NCBI RefSeq assembly: GCF_001467525.1
Contig: NZ_LNXS01000001.1
Span: 186,001 to 250,000, forward strand
Direction: 5' to 3'
Length of the DNA stretch: 64,000 nt
From: Legionella anisa
GTDB lineage: Bacteria > Pseudomonadota > Gammaproteobacteria > Legionellales > Legionellaceae
In this document: one piece after another, positions 52,955-63,169 of the stretch
How positions within the stretch are numbered: position 1 is the first letter of the stretch
Layout: every line of letters begins with the position of its first letter
The notes under the pieces: generated by a model
What the model was told of the DNA's origin: nothing
The model's database searches: none
The model's input: only the letters and a program-made list of their open reading frames with translations
Program-made: the position numbers and the translations under genes

Positions 52955-54847
52955 TTATAAAAACTCAACAAGCTCTTTTTCTTCCTCAAGCTTTTTTTCT
53001 CTTGCAATTGGTTTTGTGATATCTTTTTTTGTTGAAGTTGCAGCCTCTAAAGCATCATCATGGGATGCGGCAAGGATGGGATCGCTGTAGGTGTCCACCA
53101 ATTGCTCTACTTTTTGACGAAGTGGATCAGGATCAATGTCTCGTGCAATAAATTCTTCATGAATGAGAGGATAATCAACGTAATTAAGCTTTATTTTTGC
53201 CGCAGGAAATTCCCCTTTGACGCGCAAATATCCTTGTAGATCATTGATTACCTGAATTTGGGTTGGTAAAACCAATTGTTTTTCTTTAGTTTGACGAGAA
53301 ACTGAAATCCCATCACGCATGGTGTTTGCCCCATAACTGATGGACTCATTCACCTCTTCAATTTCGTATGTACCAATATTGCGGGAGGCGTGCTCCGCAT
53401 CAGTATGTTCGGGTAAGCGTAGGAACAATCGAGTCGAACACAGATTTGAAAGGGACGCGGCACCATCGTTACCATAAATGGTACGCAACTGGGATGCACC
53501 GTGATGACCTAATAAGAAGCAACCACCAAATTTGCGACTTTCTGATTTAACTGCGGCTAAAAAAGGTAAGGCATGCAAGGTAGCCAGCTCATCCAAAATA
53601 AACCAAACACGGCGGTTATCATCAGGCGCTAAACTTAAGAGTTCTTTGGTAGCAGTATTAATCCAGGCCGAAATTAGTGGTCTGATGGTTGGGTGTTTGC
53701 GCCCATCAGAACTGACAAACAAACAGGAATTATTCTGCTCATTCAAAATCCAGTCGCGAATCGAAAAGATGTCCCCATCATCTTTCAAATACAGTAAGGA
53801 TTTTAAATAAGTAGCCATTACGGTTTTCACATTTAAAGCAGTCTTTTGTACTTTATCGGATACCAGAGATTCTGATTCAGTATGACGCAGTAAATGATGA
53901 ATTCGACCTAAGTCTGCTGTGAGCAAATATTGCAATAACATCAGATTGGAGCGTTTAGGATCATTTTTTAGCTCATTGGCAGTCGAGACGAAAATCATAC
54001 GCGCGGCTTTAATCCAAAAGGGATCCATGGTGTTATTGATGGGCATCGGCATGATGGCCTCAGCAAGTGCTTCAAGATCTGCTTTGTCTTCGCATTCTGC
54101 CCAGACATTCCAGGAATGGCCTCTCGTATCTAAGGGATTTAAAATTACATCTTGATGTTCACGATAAAAACGGGATAAATAAGTTCCTCCTTTATCATAA
54201 ATAATCGCGCGCTCACCCCTAGCTTGTATTGTCGTCAATAGATCACGAATAGCAACAGTTTTACCAGATCCGGTGGTTCCGACTATTTGTATATGCTGGG
54301 TTTCAGAACCAAAGGGCAGAGATACACCACCAATCCGATAAGGAGAAATCCTGCTTGTCTTTTTGATGCACTTTTGTAACGTGTTTTCATCAACTAACTC
54401 ACTGCCGCGAATGATCTTAGCTTTACTTTGATTTTCCCCTCTTTTTTGCAACCACTTAACCATGACAATTAACATCATGACAGAGGCAAATAGTGCCTCT
54501 ATCATGCTCTTAAGTAGAGCTTGTTTTAATTGATTAACAATGCCGATGACCATGGGAGCTTTTACAATTTGCGCTGAATACACTGGATAAGATTCACCCG
54601 TTGGCATGCGAACCACTTGCTTGGCTTTGCTCTGTATTAAAGTCATTGCCTGGGCTTTAACCCATTGCTGGCCAATATAACGTTGATACGCACTGGTATT
54701 AAAATAAAAAGCGATGACTGAGAAAATAAAAAAAACTATCAGCATAGCAAGGCTTACTTTCTTACCTACCTGTGTGAACATGCGGACATTGTGCAAAAAG
54801 ATTTGACCGCCGCGAATAAATAATTTTGTAGGATTTACCGCCATCAT
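52955..54847 (-). CDS. traD: TraD coupling protein (type IV secretion ATPase)
   Basis: The 630-residue protein has two membrane helices (about 31-50 and 114-131), Walker A GTTGSGKT (190-197) and Walker B VWFILDEL, with the TraD/VirD4 core TARGHSWNVW...PFWIKAARMIF. It links the relaxosome to the secretion channel in the inner membrane. The acidic/lysine-rich C-terminal tail may contact the relaxosome. It lies 20 nt upstream of traI. Confidence 0.95.
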   Translation of the reverse strand: MMAVNPTKLFIRGGQIFLHNVRMFTQVGKKVSLAMLIVFFIFSVIAFYFNTSAYQRYIGQQWVKAQAMTLIQSKAKQVVRMPTGESYPVYSAQIVKAPMVIGIVNQLKQALLKSMIEALFASVMMLIVMVKWLQKRGENQSKAKIIRGSELVDENTLQKCIKKTSRISPYRIGGVSLPFGSETQHIQIVGTTGSGKTVAIRDLLTTIQARGERAIIYDKGGTYLSRFYREHQDVILNPLDTRGHSWNVWAECEDKADLEALAEAIMPMPINNTMDPFWIKAARMIFVSTANELKNDPKRSNLMLLQYLLTADLGRIHHLLRHTESESLVSDKVQKTALNVKTVMATYLKSLLYLKDDGDIFSIRDWILNEQNNSCLFVSSDGRKHPTIRPLISAWINTATKELLSLAPDDNRRVWFILDELATLHALPFLAAVKSESRKFGGCFLLGHHGASQLRTIYGNDGAASLSNLCSTRLFLRLPEHTDAEHASRNIGTYEIEEVNESISYGANTMRDGISVSRQTKEKQLVLPTQIQVINDLQGYLRVKGEFPAAKIKLNYVDYPLIHEEFIARDIDPDPLRQKVEQLVDTYSDPILAASHDDALEAATSTKKDITKPIAREKKLEEEKELVEFL

Positions 54848-54911
54848 TGACTCCGAATCGATATAAAAAAAGTGAAAATCAGGCTACAATGAATAAAAAG
54901 GAGAAAATCCA

Positions 54912-55376
54912 ATGGAGAAGAACTATAAAGGGCAAGTGATGATAAGCTCACTTGATGAATTGTCCCCTGAACAAAGAAAAAAACTGCGTTTGGCATCAAT
55001 GGGAATCGGTTCTCTTGTTCTTTTAATTGTGGTGTTACTATTTCTTTGTTTTGGTGATTTCCCAAGTAACAAAGACTCCTTATTTTTTTACTGCACCGAT
55101 TGGCTCTTATTCCTTGTGTCACCTTTAGCGGCTTTTGGGCTTGGTGCCTCTTTTGGCTTTGATTTGATGCTCTCAGATCTAGGCTTTGCATTTTCTTTTG
55201 GATCCTACGGTGGTTCATCACTAAACCAGCCGTTTTCCTCACATGAGTCGCCCAATTACCATCGTTCAAACCACTACGGCTCTTCTGTGAGCATAAACCC
55301 AAGCTCAGGTCGGCCGATGTCAGGAAGCAGTGGTATGGATACCTCTGGAAACCCTTATGGAACCCGATCCTGGTAA
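54912..55376 (+). CDS. Small membrane protein on the opposite strand inside the tra operon
   Basis: The 154-residue protein has an AAGGAG ribosome binding site about 7-8 bases before ATG, two hydrophobic segments (about 30-48 and 63-85) and a Ser/Gly/Asn-rich tail. It is read against traG and traD, filling the gap between them (traG stop at 55380, traD start at 54847). The minus-strand frame over the same DNA has neither domains nor plausible composition. Function unknown. Confidence 0.7.
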   Translation: MEKNYKGQVMISSLDELSPEQRKKLRLASMGIGSLVLLIVVLLFLCFGDFPSNKDSLFFYCTDWLLFLVSPLAAFGLGASFGFDLMLSDLGFAFSFGSYGGSSLNQPFSSHESPNYHRSNHYGSSVSINPSSGRPMSGSSGMDTSGNPYGTRSW

Positions 55377-55379
55377 GCA

Positions 55380-58109
55380 TCATTTTACGTCCTTGTTTGC
55401 CTGGGCAACGATGACATCCTGCATGACTTGCGACCCGTCTTGCACTATGCCCTCAACATTCTTGGACATCTCTGACTTGGCGCGTGCAAAATCCTTATCA
55501 ACTGCACTAACCGAATCTTTATTGACGCTTCCTGCATTGATGTTCTTTGCTCGGTCATTGAACGTATTGGTATAATCCCCAAGGGCATGATCAACCCCCG
55601 CACTACCTGCAATACGACTTTTAAATCCTTCATTTTTTTGGTGCACTTGACTTTCGTTAATAGGATGATTTTTTTGAAATTGGCTGATTGATTGCGCGGT
55701 TTTTTCACCAACAAATTGTCTTGCATAAGACTGAGCTAATTCAGGATCGTGACGAATTAGCCATTCTGCCTGTTGCAACCCAATAGTGCCCTGACTATTA
55801 GGTGCACGATGATGTGATAACCAATCAATAAATCCTGTTTGAGCATCAAGATTAATAGATGCTGTTTGTTCGCTGGAAGTAGTTGCTTGTCGGTGATAAC
55901 TCTCTGATTCGGAAAAACTCGCCACAGCTTCATCTCGATACTGCATAGATTTATCAAAGCCTGCTGAAAAGTTATTAGCCAAGCGTCCACTAAAATCATC
56001 AGAAGTGCGGAAATGATCGTCCTTGGTGGCTTGTCTTGCCTCATTCACCACATCTGTAAAATGGTGTTCCTCACTAAAGCGCCGCGCTTCATTCATCAAG
56101 CGTGCGTCTTGATGGGATTCTGATTTGTCCCGTTCATGACGCACATTTCCCCCAATCTCAATATTACCCTTTGCCCCAGGTACTGCAGAACCGGTTCCAA
56201 AACCAAACGATCCTCCTAAATTAATACTGGCAGCACTTAAAACTTTAGTCGCGTCATCCCGAGAAATATTATGATCGTGAGCAAAGGTATCAATGAGATT
56301 GGATATTTTTGATGCCGCCGCATTAAAGCCTGCTGAAGTGGATATTTGGTGTCCCTGCCCACTTTGTTCCCCATGTGATTGCGTTTCACCAAGCTCTGCC
56401 AGGCTTCTGAGTGATGCCGCATAGTGCTCTGATGAAGCAATTGATTTATTGAACCCAGCACTTTTAGCACTGTCGGATAATTCAGAAAATGCAGATCGCG
56501 TGCTTTCTCCTAATTGAATATTAAGCGGGGTATGCGAGGTCGCAGTTGCCATCGTCAGTGTTTCACTGCCATCACGCGATATTCGCGCAATTGAACCACT
56601 ATCAAGGCTTGTTTCAATACCACCCAATGATATTCTGGCGTTTTGATCGTTATGAAAAGAACTGCTATTAAACCCATTATGATTAGCAAAACTGGTATTT
56701 CCGTAGCTGTAATTTCCCATTTGTGCTTCTTCTGCCGCAGAGGAGGCGGCATTTTGAACAATACCTGTTGGTTGTTGCGTGAGTGATACAAAACTACCCA
56801 CGTGTCGACTGATTAACATATAACTCAATGTGGTTGTCGCCAAGACTAAGTAGCCTCCCAAGGCAGCCATATTTTCATAGACTTGATTCATGCCTGTTTG
56901 GTAGGCCAAAGTAGTCGCCCCTGTTGACACAAAGGACAATGAAAACTGCGCCAAAATAGTCATGATGTAGTTAATAACAGTAAACATCGGTGCCCATAGG
57001 GCAAGCCAGACATACAGTGTTGCGTAAAATTGAAAAAAAGAAATGCCGGAGGGAAAGGGGAAAAAAAACAAGACAAAAATAAAACACCCTATAACAATGC
57101 AAAATAAAAGACTTTGCAACATGGGCAACCAATAGGCGGACATTAGTCCAATGTTGCTGAGTGCCGCGGGTATTTTATCCTGTGCTCGACTGGCTGAAAA
57201 ACTGTCTATGGCCGCTTTTGAATTCACACGTGCGCCCATAGAAAACACGCCATCGCGAATGGCGTTGGCCATCATATTTTGCCGAATAAGTGCTGCGGCA
57301 TCACCTGACATGGCGGTTAAATGATTATAAGCTTGAGGTAAGTATTTTTCGAAATTAGCTAGGGCATCTGAATGATTGCCAAAAGCAAAACCTGCATACT
57401 TAGATTTGGCATCTTCAATCACGCCACTCCAGGCACTGTCTAATAAACTAGCGGCTTCCATACACGATTTAAATGAACCATCGTAAATAAACCCACGAGC
57501 AACAGAGGCATTGGATTTAACCAATTCCCAAATATCTCTTGCTTGATTAATGTCTTTTAAGCCATATCGTCCATACATCACATCATAGAACACGCATTGC
57601 TGCATGAACTTTTGCATGTTTGCATTAAACAACGGATCGGTTATTTTTATATTACTTGCTGATAAAAAGAGCTTCGCACCCATGATCATGCCTGTTTGGC
57701 TGTAATCCATATCGTTAGGTGAATGAAAGAAGAATTCAAAAAGCCGGGTTATTTTATCACTTAGCTGACTGCTTAATCCTCCTACAACACCCAAAACTAA
57801 GGGCACGTTATCAACCGTTAAATCTGGTCGCAGAGGATCAGTTCTATCGTGGATTTGCAAATTGCAGGTAGGTGTTAGAATAAATGAAATAACAAAAGCA
57901 TATTTTAAAATAAAGAAGAACATACTGCGCACATCACGTTTTACAATAAATTGGCCAACAGTCCAAACCCCACCAATAATCAGTGCTGTTCTAAAAATCC
58001 CAAGTATTCCATCATAGTGAAACATAGCTGCGGTGGCGTTATAAAACGCCTTAAGTAACTCACCACCGGTAATCGTATAAATTTGCATCGTAACAGCCAT
58101 TTCACTCAC
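55380..58109 (-). CDS. traG: TraG mating-pair stabilisation / exclusion protein
   Basis: The 909-residue protein has several N-terminal membrane helices (residues 30-440) including FPFPSGISFFQFYATLYVWLALWAPMF, the TraG_N hallmark. A long soluble C-terminal part of low complexity rich in Ser, Gln, His and Asn follows. In F-type systems it supports pilus assembly and mating-pair stabilisation. Its ATG overlaps the traH stop by 4 nt. Confidence 0.92.
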   Translation of the reverse strand: MSEMAVTMQIYTITGGELLKAFYNATAAMFHYDGILGIFRTALIIGGVWTVGQFIVKRDVRSMFFFILKYAFVISFILTPTCNLQIHDRTDPLRPDLTVDNVPLVLGVVGGLSSQLSDKITRLFEFFFHSPNDMDYSQTGMIMGAKLFLSASNIKITDPLFNANMQKFMQQCVFYDVMYGRYGLKDINQARDIWELVKSNASVARGFIYDGSFKSCMEAASLLDSAWSGVIEDAKSKYAGFAFGNHSDALANFEKYLPQAYNHLTAMSGDAAALIRQNMMANAIRDGVFSMGARVNSKAAIDSFSASRAQDKIPAALSNIGLMSAYWLPMLQSLLFCIVIGCFIFVLFFFPFPSGISFFQFYATLYVWLALWAPMFTVINYIMTILAQFSLSFVSTGATTLAYQTGMNQVYENMAALGGYLVLATTTLSYMLISRHVGSFVSLTQQPTGIVQNAASSAAEEAQMGNYSYGNTSFANHNGFNSSSFHNDQNARISLGGIETSLDSGSIARISRDGSETLTMATATSHTPLNIQLGESTRSAFSELSDSAKSAGFNKSIASSEHYAASLRSLAELGETQSHGEQSGQGHQISTSAGFNAAASKISNLIDTFAHDHNISRDDATKVLSAASINLGGSFGFGTGSAVPGAKGNIEIGGNVRHERDKSESHQDARLMNEARRFSEEHHFTDVVNEARQATKDDHFRTSDDFSGRLANNFSAGFDKSMQYRDEAVASFSESESYHRQATTSSEQTASINLDAQTGFIDWLSHHRAPNSQGTIGLQQAEWLIRHDPELAQSYARQFVGEKTAQSISQFQKNHPINESQVHQKNEGFKSRIAGSAGVDHALGDYTNTFNDRAKNINAGSVNKDSVSAVDKDFARAKSEMSKNVEGIVQDGSQVMQDVIVAQANKDVK

Positions 58110-59491
58110 CTCATTTGATTAGCCCAACTCAAAGACTGAGTGAGCTCTGATGAAAATTCGCCTACAAGCATTTGCTCGATGGTTTGAGTTTCTTGAATCA
58201 TCTGCATCGCCATGCTCATTCGCTGATGCGCGCTACCTTCCATTTGAACCAAGTCGCGACGAGCCTGGGTGAGATCAGTTTGAAACTCTTTCATTATTGC
58301 TTCTGGATATTGCAGAGCTCCTGCTGCTTGTTTAACGAGTTGCAGGTTTTCATTCAAATATTGAAATAAAATATCGATGGCAATGGCTTCTGAGTAACGT
58401 GTAGTGTCAATCACTGCACTGTCCTTCATAAAGGCCATTTGAACGCTGACCATTTTCATCACCGGATATTGTGTGGACTCAATTAATCCTTTAGCGGCCT
58501 CACTTTGCTCCACATTGTCTTTAATCTTGCTTGCCATATCCAAAATCAGATCACGAACTTTTGATTCAAGACCATGACTGATATCAATGTTTTTACTGGT
58601 TAAGGTGGGTTGTAAGCATTTGACCTTTTCATCACATTGATAGATTTTTACCTCGCCACCGCGTAAAAGAGCGCTGATTAAATTGTTATTACTTACTAAG
58701 GAAGACAGGCGTTGGACATGCACCCCTTCTGCATCGCGAGTCAGAATTAAGGTGCCTGATAAGGTCATCATGAGTTGAGCTAATTCGATATCATCTGCAA
58801 ATAAGCCGTTTTTCTTTAACGCATTCCACGCCACATTGGTATTATCAACTACCTGCTCATTGCTGCTGTTTTCATTAATCACTCTGTCGTAATCATAATT
58901 ACTGGAGCCTTTACCACAGCCTTGTCGTGCCTCGGCCCAGTCTGAAAAGAGATTTTTGGATTGACCGATGGATTGGCAGGCATGTTGTTGTGCAATACGG
59001 GTGCGTGGGGCTAAACCCAGTACGGCACTTTCCGCGGTTGCGCACGAGCTGATATTGGTTTGGTTCACCCAGGTAGCCACGTTTTGTAATTTGGTTGCCA
59101 CATTACCTAAAAGAGGAGTTGCTTGCTCTAGGGCCAATTGGAAGGCAAGACCTTGTGAGTTGTTCAATATATTCTTGGTAAAATCGACAAATTCTTTACC
59201 TTTGATGTGAGAAAACCCACCTAACGTGGCATCTATGCCGCCACAGCCTGCGGACACTTTAGGCCAGCTCAAACGCATGATTTGCAGATTACGTACGCTG
59301 CTTCTAGCGTATAAATTACCGCCAGTATAAAAACCAGCACGCTGCGCTTGGTAAGCATGCGGCTCTGTTACATTCGCGCCCATATTAAGAGCTTTAAAAT
59401 AACCAGTTAAATCCTCACCTATTGATTTGCTGTACACTTGTCCGATGCCAAGTGCACCGATTAACCCACAAGACAGAAGAATTTTTTTCAT
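58106..59491 (-). CDS. traH: TraH conjugal transfer pilus assembly protein
   Basis: The 461-residue periplasmic protein has a signal peptide (MKKILLSCGLIGALGIGQVYS) and the TraH opening GYFKALNMGANVTEPHAYQAQ...GGNLYARSSVRNLQ. It has SWPKVSAGCGGID and a C-terminal coiled region. It belongs to the F-type pilus assembly complex with TraF, TraU, TraW and TrbC. It overlaps trbB and traG ends by 4 nt. Confidence 0.93.
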   Translation of the reverse strand: MKKILLSCGLIGALGIGQVYSKSIGEDLTGYFKALNMGANVTEPHAYQAQRAGFYTGGNLYARSSVRNLQIMRLSWPKVSAGCGGIDATLGGFSHIKGKEFVDFTKNILNNSQGLAFQLALEQATPLLGNVATKLQNVATWVNQTNISSCATAESAVLGLAPRTRIAQQHACQSIGQSKNLFSDWAEARQGCGKGSSNYDYDRVINENSSNEQVVDNTNVAWNALKKNGLFADDIELAQLMMTLSGTLILTRDAEGVHVQRLSSLVSNNNLISALLRGGEVKIYQCDEKVKCLQPTLTSKNIDISHGLESKVRDLILDMASKIKDNVEQSEAAKGLIESTQYPVMKMVSVQMAFMKDSAVIDTTRYSEAIAIDILFQYLNENLQLVKQAAGALQYPEAIMKEFQTDLTQARRDLVQMEGSAHQRMSMAMQMIQETQTIEQMLVGEFSSELTQSLSWANQMR

Positions 59492-59910
59492 AAAGGCACC
59501 TCTTTGTCATGTATCTGGCTAATTTTTAGTAACCGATTGGTTAGTTCGCCTTCATCAATAGTGCCTTCAGTAACAAGACTCGCCACTTGGCTCTTTGGGT
59601 TAATCAAAAAAAGAGAAGGATAAACACTGACTTGAAATACCTTCGTTTGTCCTTCATTCATCACCGCATCAGGAAAGGATGGTAAAAAGCCTCCATCAAC
59701 AGAAATAGCAACTACGCTAAAGCCATAGTGTTGACTCAAGCGTTTGAGCGTGGGTGCAAAGCGTTGACAATGAGGACAACTCGAACTGAAAAAAAAGAAA
59801 AATCCTTGATGTTTGGCAAGGGCATGAAGCGGTGCATTATCAATATCGGCGTATAGGCTTGATGAAAATAACGTTCCTAATATTAGAAAAATAGCTAATT
59901 TATTGCGCAT
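59488..59910 (-). CDS. trbB: TrbB-like thiol-disulfide isomerase of the F-type system
   Basis: The 140-residue protein has a signal peptide and a thioredoxin fold with CPHC (SSSCPHCQRFAP) and cis-Pro in VYPSLFLI. It likely assists disulfide formation in TraN, TraU and other Cys-rich pilus assembly proteins. It lies between traF and traH with 4- to 11-nt overlaps. Confidence 0.85.
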   Translation of the reverse strand: MRNKLAIFLILGTLFSSSLYADIDNAPLHALAKHQGFFFFFSSSCPHCQRFAPTLKRLSQHYGFSVVAISVDGGFLPSFPDAVMNEGQTKVFQVSVYPSLFLINPKSQVASLVTEGTIDEGELTNRLLKISQIHDKEVPL

Positions 59911-60682
59911 TGTAATCTCCCGATTGAAAAGCGTTGCTTGCCATTAAAATGTTTTCCTTCAATTCCGACTGGCTGACTAAGCCATAAGCAACTGGCATGG
60001 TTTTTTTAGATACTGGATTAAGAGCAAAAACCGCAGGAATGTGTTTAACACCCATCTGAGTTGCCTGACCGGAATCAACTCGTGAGTTAGGTAACATCGG
60101 GGAGATGCGATTGGTCATGGCAATTGGAATAACAGTCATGTGATAACTGTTCGCAAAATCACTCACTACTTGGGCCATGCGCTCGCTAAATGGTTCACCA
60201 CCTTCATAGAAATACAACAAACCAGATGTTTGACTAATTTGAGTAATCGCCTTTTCCTTTTGCATGCTGTTTTGCTGGTTGTAGATATCACGTGCTGCAC
60301 TACTGCTCGGATTAATAAGACTTTCATCCTGATCGGGGTTTATTAGCAGATCGAGCATCCATTTCTCAGAAAACAGATTAGCCTGTGCCACAATCAATCG
60401 TTGTAATCGTCTTGCACGAGCAATATTTTCAGGAGTTGGATTTAAAATAGCTTGTGCGCGAGCCTGTTGCACTCTATTACCAATCAATTTCCATGTTTTA
60501 TCAGGATCGGCAGGTTTACTTACATGTGAAGGTGCCACTGACTCGGTTTGTGGTTTATTCTTGACTTCCTCTTTGGGATCCTTATGCCAATACCAACCTT
60601 CCTCATGCTCATTAAGATAAGGCTGCTCGGCGTACAAAAAAGGACTCACGCTAACCAACAAAACAAAAAACCATCTAGCCAT
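59900..60682 (-). CDS. traF: TraF conjugal transfer pilus assembly protein
   Basis: The 260-residue protein has a signal peptide (ARWFFVLLVSVSPFLYAEQP), the early GWYWHKDP motif and a thioredoxin-like C-terminal domain lacking CxxC (LLYFYEGGEPFSERM, HIPAVFALNP). This is TraF of F-type T4SS. It overlaps the end of traN by 8 nt. Confidence 0.9.
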   Translation of the reverse strand: MARWFFVLLVSVSPFLYAEQPYLNEHEEGWYWHKDPKEEVKNKPQTESVAPSHVSKPADPDKTWKLIGNRVQQARAQAILNPTPENIARARRLQRLIVAQANLFSEKWMLDLLINPDQDESLINPSSSAARDIYNQQNSMQKEKAITQISQTSGLLYFYEGGEPFSERMAQVVSDFANSYHMTVIPIAMTNRISPMLPNSRVDSGQATQMGVKHIPAVFALNPVSKKTMPVAYGLVSQSELKENILMASNAFQSGDYNAQ

Positions 60683-62486
60683 TGATGTCTCCTTGATTGT
60701 AAAATTGATTAAGGCGCTGGCTTATTCCATTGGCAGTCTGTTGGTAATCCGGTTGTTTTTGTTTATTTTTTACCTCCTCATAAAATTCTGAAAAATCAAT
60801 GGCTTCGAAGTGAATTAATTGCAATTGCTCAGGCGTAATACCCGAGCAATTTGAATATTTATTTTGGCCAAAACCAATATGTAACTGATCACGTCTTCCT
60901 TGTACTTGAACCATACGGGCTAATTTAGATTGGAAGACACAGTAAGTCTGGTGATGATCGACACAGACCGAGCCAATAGGGAGTTTTTTGCGTTTAAAAC
61001 AATATTCACCCGTAGGTACTACCAGTTTGTTTTCTCGAGCTTTTCCCAGTTTTTTCTCAGCATCACTACACTGTGCCAGCTCAAGATCCAGACCCCACCC
61101 CTTATCACTGCAACAATTTTTAAAATGGAGCATTGTTGTTGAACATTCAAGCAATTGACCTTTGAAAATAAAATTGGCATTGCCATCAAAGTCTTTTGAG
61201 GCATCCGAGGCGGCGGATAAGGTGGACATTGCTTTTTTAAAATCGTCTTCATTGGCTGGGGTTAGTTCATGTTTCGCGCAATTACCATCCAAACAAAAAG
61301 CATCCTCGCCACACAACAGTTGGTTGTCAGTACATTGGTTTATCGGGCATTGATACGTTTGCTGATGGGTTGTGCAAAGTCCTGCTTCTTCTTTCACACA
61401 AGTTGAAGCAGTCTGCTCACATCCTTGATTAACTAGGTTATCGCACGTATTTTGCTCCTGACTACCACCACAGGTGTAGGATGCTCTCTCTTTCCAGCAA
61501 GGGCGGGTCAATGGAACATCGCCAATAATCCGTGTTTGATTGGGCTCAGTGCATGTTAGAGGCTCAGTAATATGACACAACCCCTCTTTTTCTTTGTTTT
61601 GCAAATGTTGGCATTGGTCGTCCCAATACTCTTTGCTTTCATAAATTTCTACCGTCATCGAAACGGAGTGAACATAGGGCACTGTGCAGCGACCGAATCG
61701 ACAATTGCCAACAGACAATGATAGGGTGGGATTGGCGCATGTAGCTGTTTGCTCAACAACCACTAATTTCTTTTCATCAAGGAAACTGACCTTCACCATG
61801 GCGCAATTGGCAGGCAATAGAATCGCTGGTGCTGGTGCTAAATCCTTATAAATCGTATAGCAAGGAGTTTTGCCTTGTTGGCAGGTATCCGCTTGTGCCA
61901 GATTAACTGAGACTTTAAAAGGGGTATTCCTCATACCTCCTTTTCGCAGGTATAGACTGTAACTTTCTGTTTTGTAGGGGGAAACATCTAACCTTAAGTG
62001 TCTTGCACAATGCAATACACCTAATACCTTGCTAGACAGGCATGTTTTTTCCTGCCATGAGTAATGGCATTCTTTGGGTTTTAAAGAGCAGGTGGTTTTA
62101 TCGGTATTTTGACCATGCATAATCGCATCTCCATTTTCCGCGATTTGATTTAACTTTTGCATTGATTCCGAGGCAGGATTTACTTGATACAAGGGGCGAT
62201 GATTAAAACTTTCGCCTACTGCCTTTCCTGCATCATTCTGAGCCACGGCAGTTTGCGAATCGGCTTCAAGACCTGTGCTTGCCTGCGTGACGCCACTATA
62301 ATAATGTTCTTGCGGCAGATTGGCTTGATAGCCAGGAAACTGGCTCAGATCCAGTGCTTTTAATAAATCAATGGATTGATTGGTATGGCTTGTTCCGGTC
62401 TGAACGCCTTCTTGATACGCCTGATTCAAATCAAGTGCAAAAACCTGTGAACAAAGGATTAAAAAAACTAAAACGAAGCCTTTCAT
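60675..62486 (-). CDS. traN: TraN mating-pair stabilisation protein
   Basis: The 603-residue protein has a signal peptide and a very Cys-rich central region with the TraN motifs (HYSWQEKTCLSS, ICTEPNQTRIIG-like, CWKERASYTCGG, FNCCSDKGWGLDLEL-like). TraN is an outer-membrane adhesin of F-type systems that contacts recipient receptors. The stop of trbC overlaps its ATG. Confidence 0.9.
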   Translation of the reverse strand: MKGFVLVFLILCSQVFALDLNQAYQEGVQTGTSHTNQSIDLLKALDLSQFPGYQANLPQEHYYSGVTQASTGLEADSQTAVAQNDAGKAVGESFNHRPLYQVNPASESMQKLNQIAENGDAIMHGQNTDKTTCSLKPKECHYSWQEKTCLSSKVLGVLHCARHLRLDVSPYKTESYSLYLRKGGMRNTPFKVSVNLAQADTCQQGKTPCYTIYKDLAPAPAILLPANCAMVKVSFLDEKKLVVVEQTATCANPTLSLSVGNCRFGRCTVPYVHSVSMTVEIYESKEYWDDQCQHLQNKEKEGLCHITEPLTCTEPNQTRIIGDVPLTRPCWKERASYTCGGSQEQNTCDNLVNQGCEQTASTCVKEEAGLCTTHQQTYQCPINQCTDNQLLCGEDAFCLDGNCAKHELTPANEDDFKKAMSTLSAASDASKDFDGNANFIFKGQLLECSTTMLHFKNCCSDKGWGLDLELAQCSDAEKKLGKARENKLVVPTGEYCFKRKKLPIGSVCVDHHQTYCVFQSKLARMVQVQGRRDQLHIGFGQNKYSNCSGITPEQLQLIHFEAIDFSEFYEEVKNKQKQPDYQQTANGISQRLNQFYNQGDING

Positions 62487-63157
62487 TAGATTAATTCCCC
62501 TCTTAACCGAAGAATCATTTGATCCAACACGGGGTCTTCTGACTGCTCATCTCCCCTCATTTTTTCCAAAGCATAGTCCAGCGATACATCACCATAAAGA
62601 CTGTCGTAACTCACCGGTTTGCAATCCATATTGGCAGGACAAGCAGGGGTGTCTTTCACATAAACCACTGCAGGAACCATAGCGATATCAAAGGTTTTAA
62701 AAAGAATAGGATCAAGCTGCATCCCAATTCCTGTTTTTTTACTGAGCGTTTGAATAGCCGTCATCGTTTCTTTAAACGAATTATGAATTAGTCCCCGAAT
62801 CACAGGTGTTGCTCCACTTTTTTTACATTGTAAAAGCCAGGCTTTTAGACTTTTTTCTGGCATTGAAAACGATAAGAACACGAGTACCTGACTGACTTTT
62901 TTTAAGTGGGTTACAATGGGCTCCTGTGTTTTTATGACTTGATGCATCTCGCCGGTAAATTCTGCAATTTGACCCGATTTTTCTGAAGTCTCAAGAGACT
63001 TACTGATTTGCTTTATTTCATTTGTAAAAGCATTGGCGCGATTTTTTGTATTCGCCTCAATAGACGCAATATAGGCTTCATCTTCTGCAAGTGCAGGAAA
63101 TGACAACAAAAATAATGCAACCAAGAAAGAAGTGTTCATTCGTATTGTTTTCATCAC
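62486..63157 (-). CDS. trbC: TrbC conjugal transfer pilus assembly protein
   Basis: The 223-residue protein has a signal peptide (ending ALAED) and a thioredoxin-like TrbC_Ftype domain (VLVFLSFSMPEKSLKAWLLQCKKSG, VIRGLIHNSF, VPAVVYV). It is part of the F-type pilus assembly apparatus. It starts 12 nt after the traU stop. Confidence 0.9.
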   Translation of the reverse strand: MMKTIRMNTSFLVALFLLSFPALAEDEAYIASIEANTKNRANAFTNEIKQISKSLETSEKSGQIAEFTGEMHQVIKTQEPIVTHLKKVSQVLVFLSFSMPEKSLKAWLLQCKKSGATPVIRGLIHNSFKETMTAIQTLSKKTGIGMQLDPILFKTFDIAMVPAVVYVKDTPACPANMDCKPVSYDSLYGDVSLDYALEKMRGDEQSEDPVLDQMILRLRGELI

Positions 63158-63169
63158 ATCTCCTAATCG

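Noticed and set aside
54844-55383. 179-residue minus-strand frame between traG and traD
   Set aside because: It overlaps the plus-strand gene with the better ribosome binding site and membrane helices, and its own translation has no domain or plausible composition.
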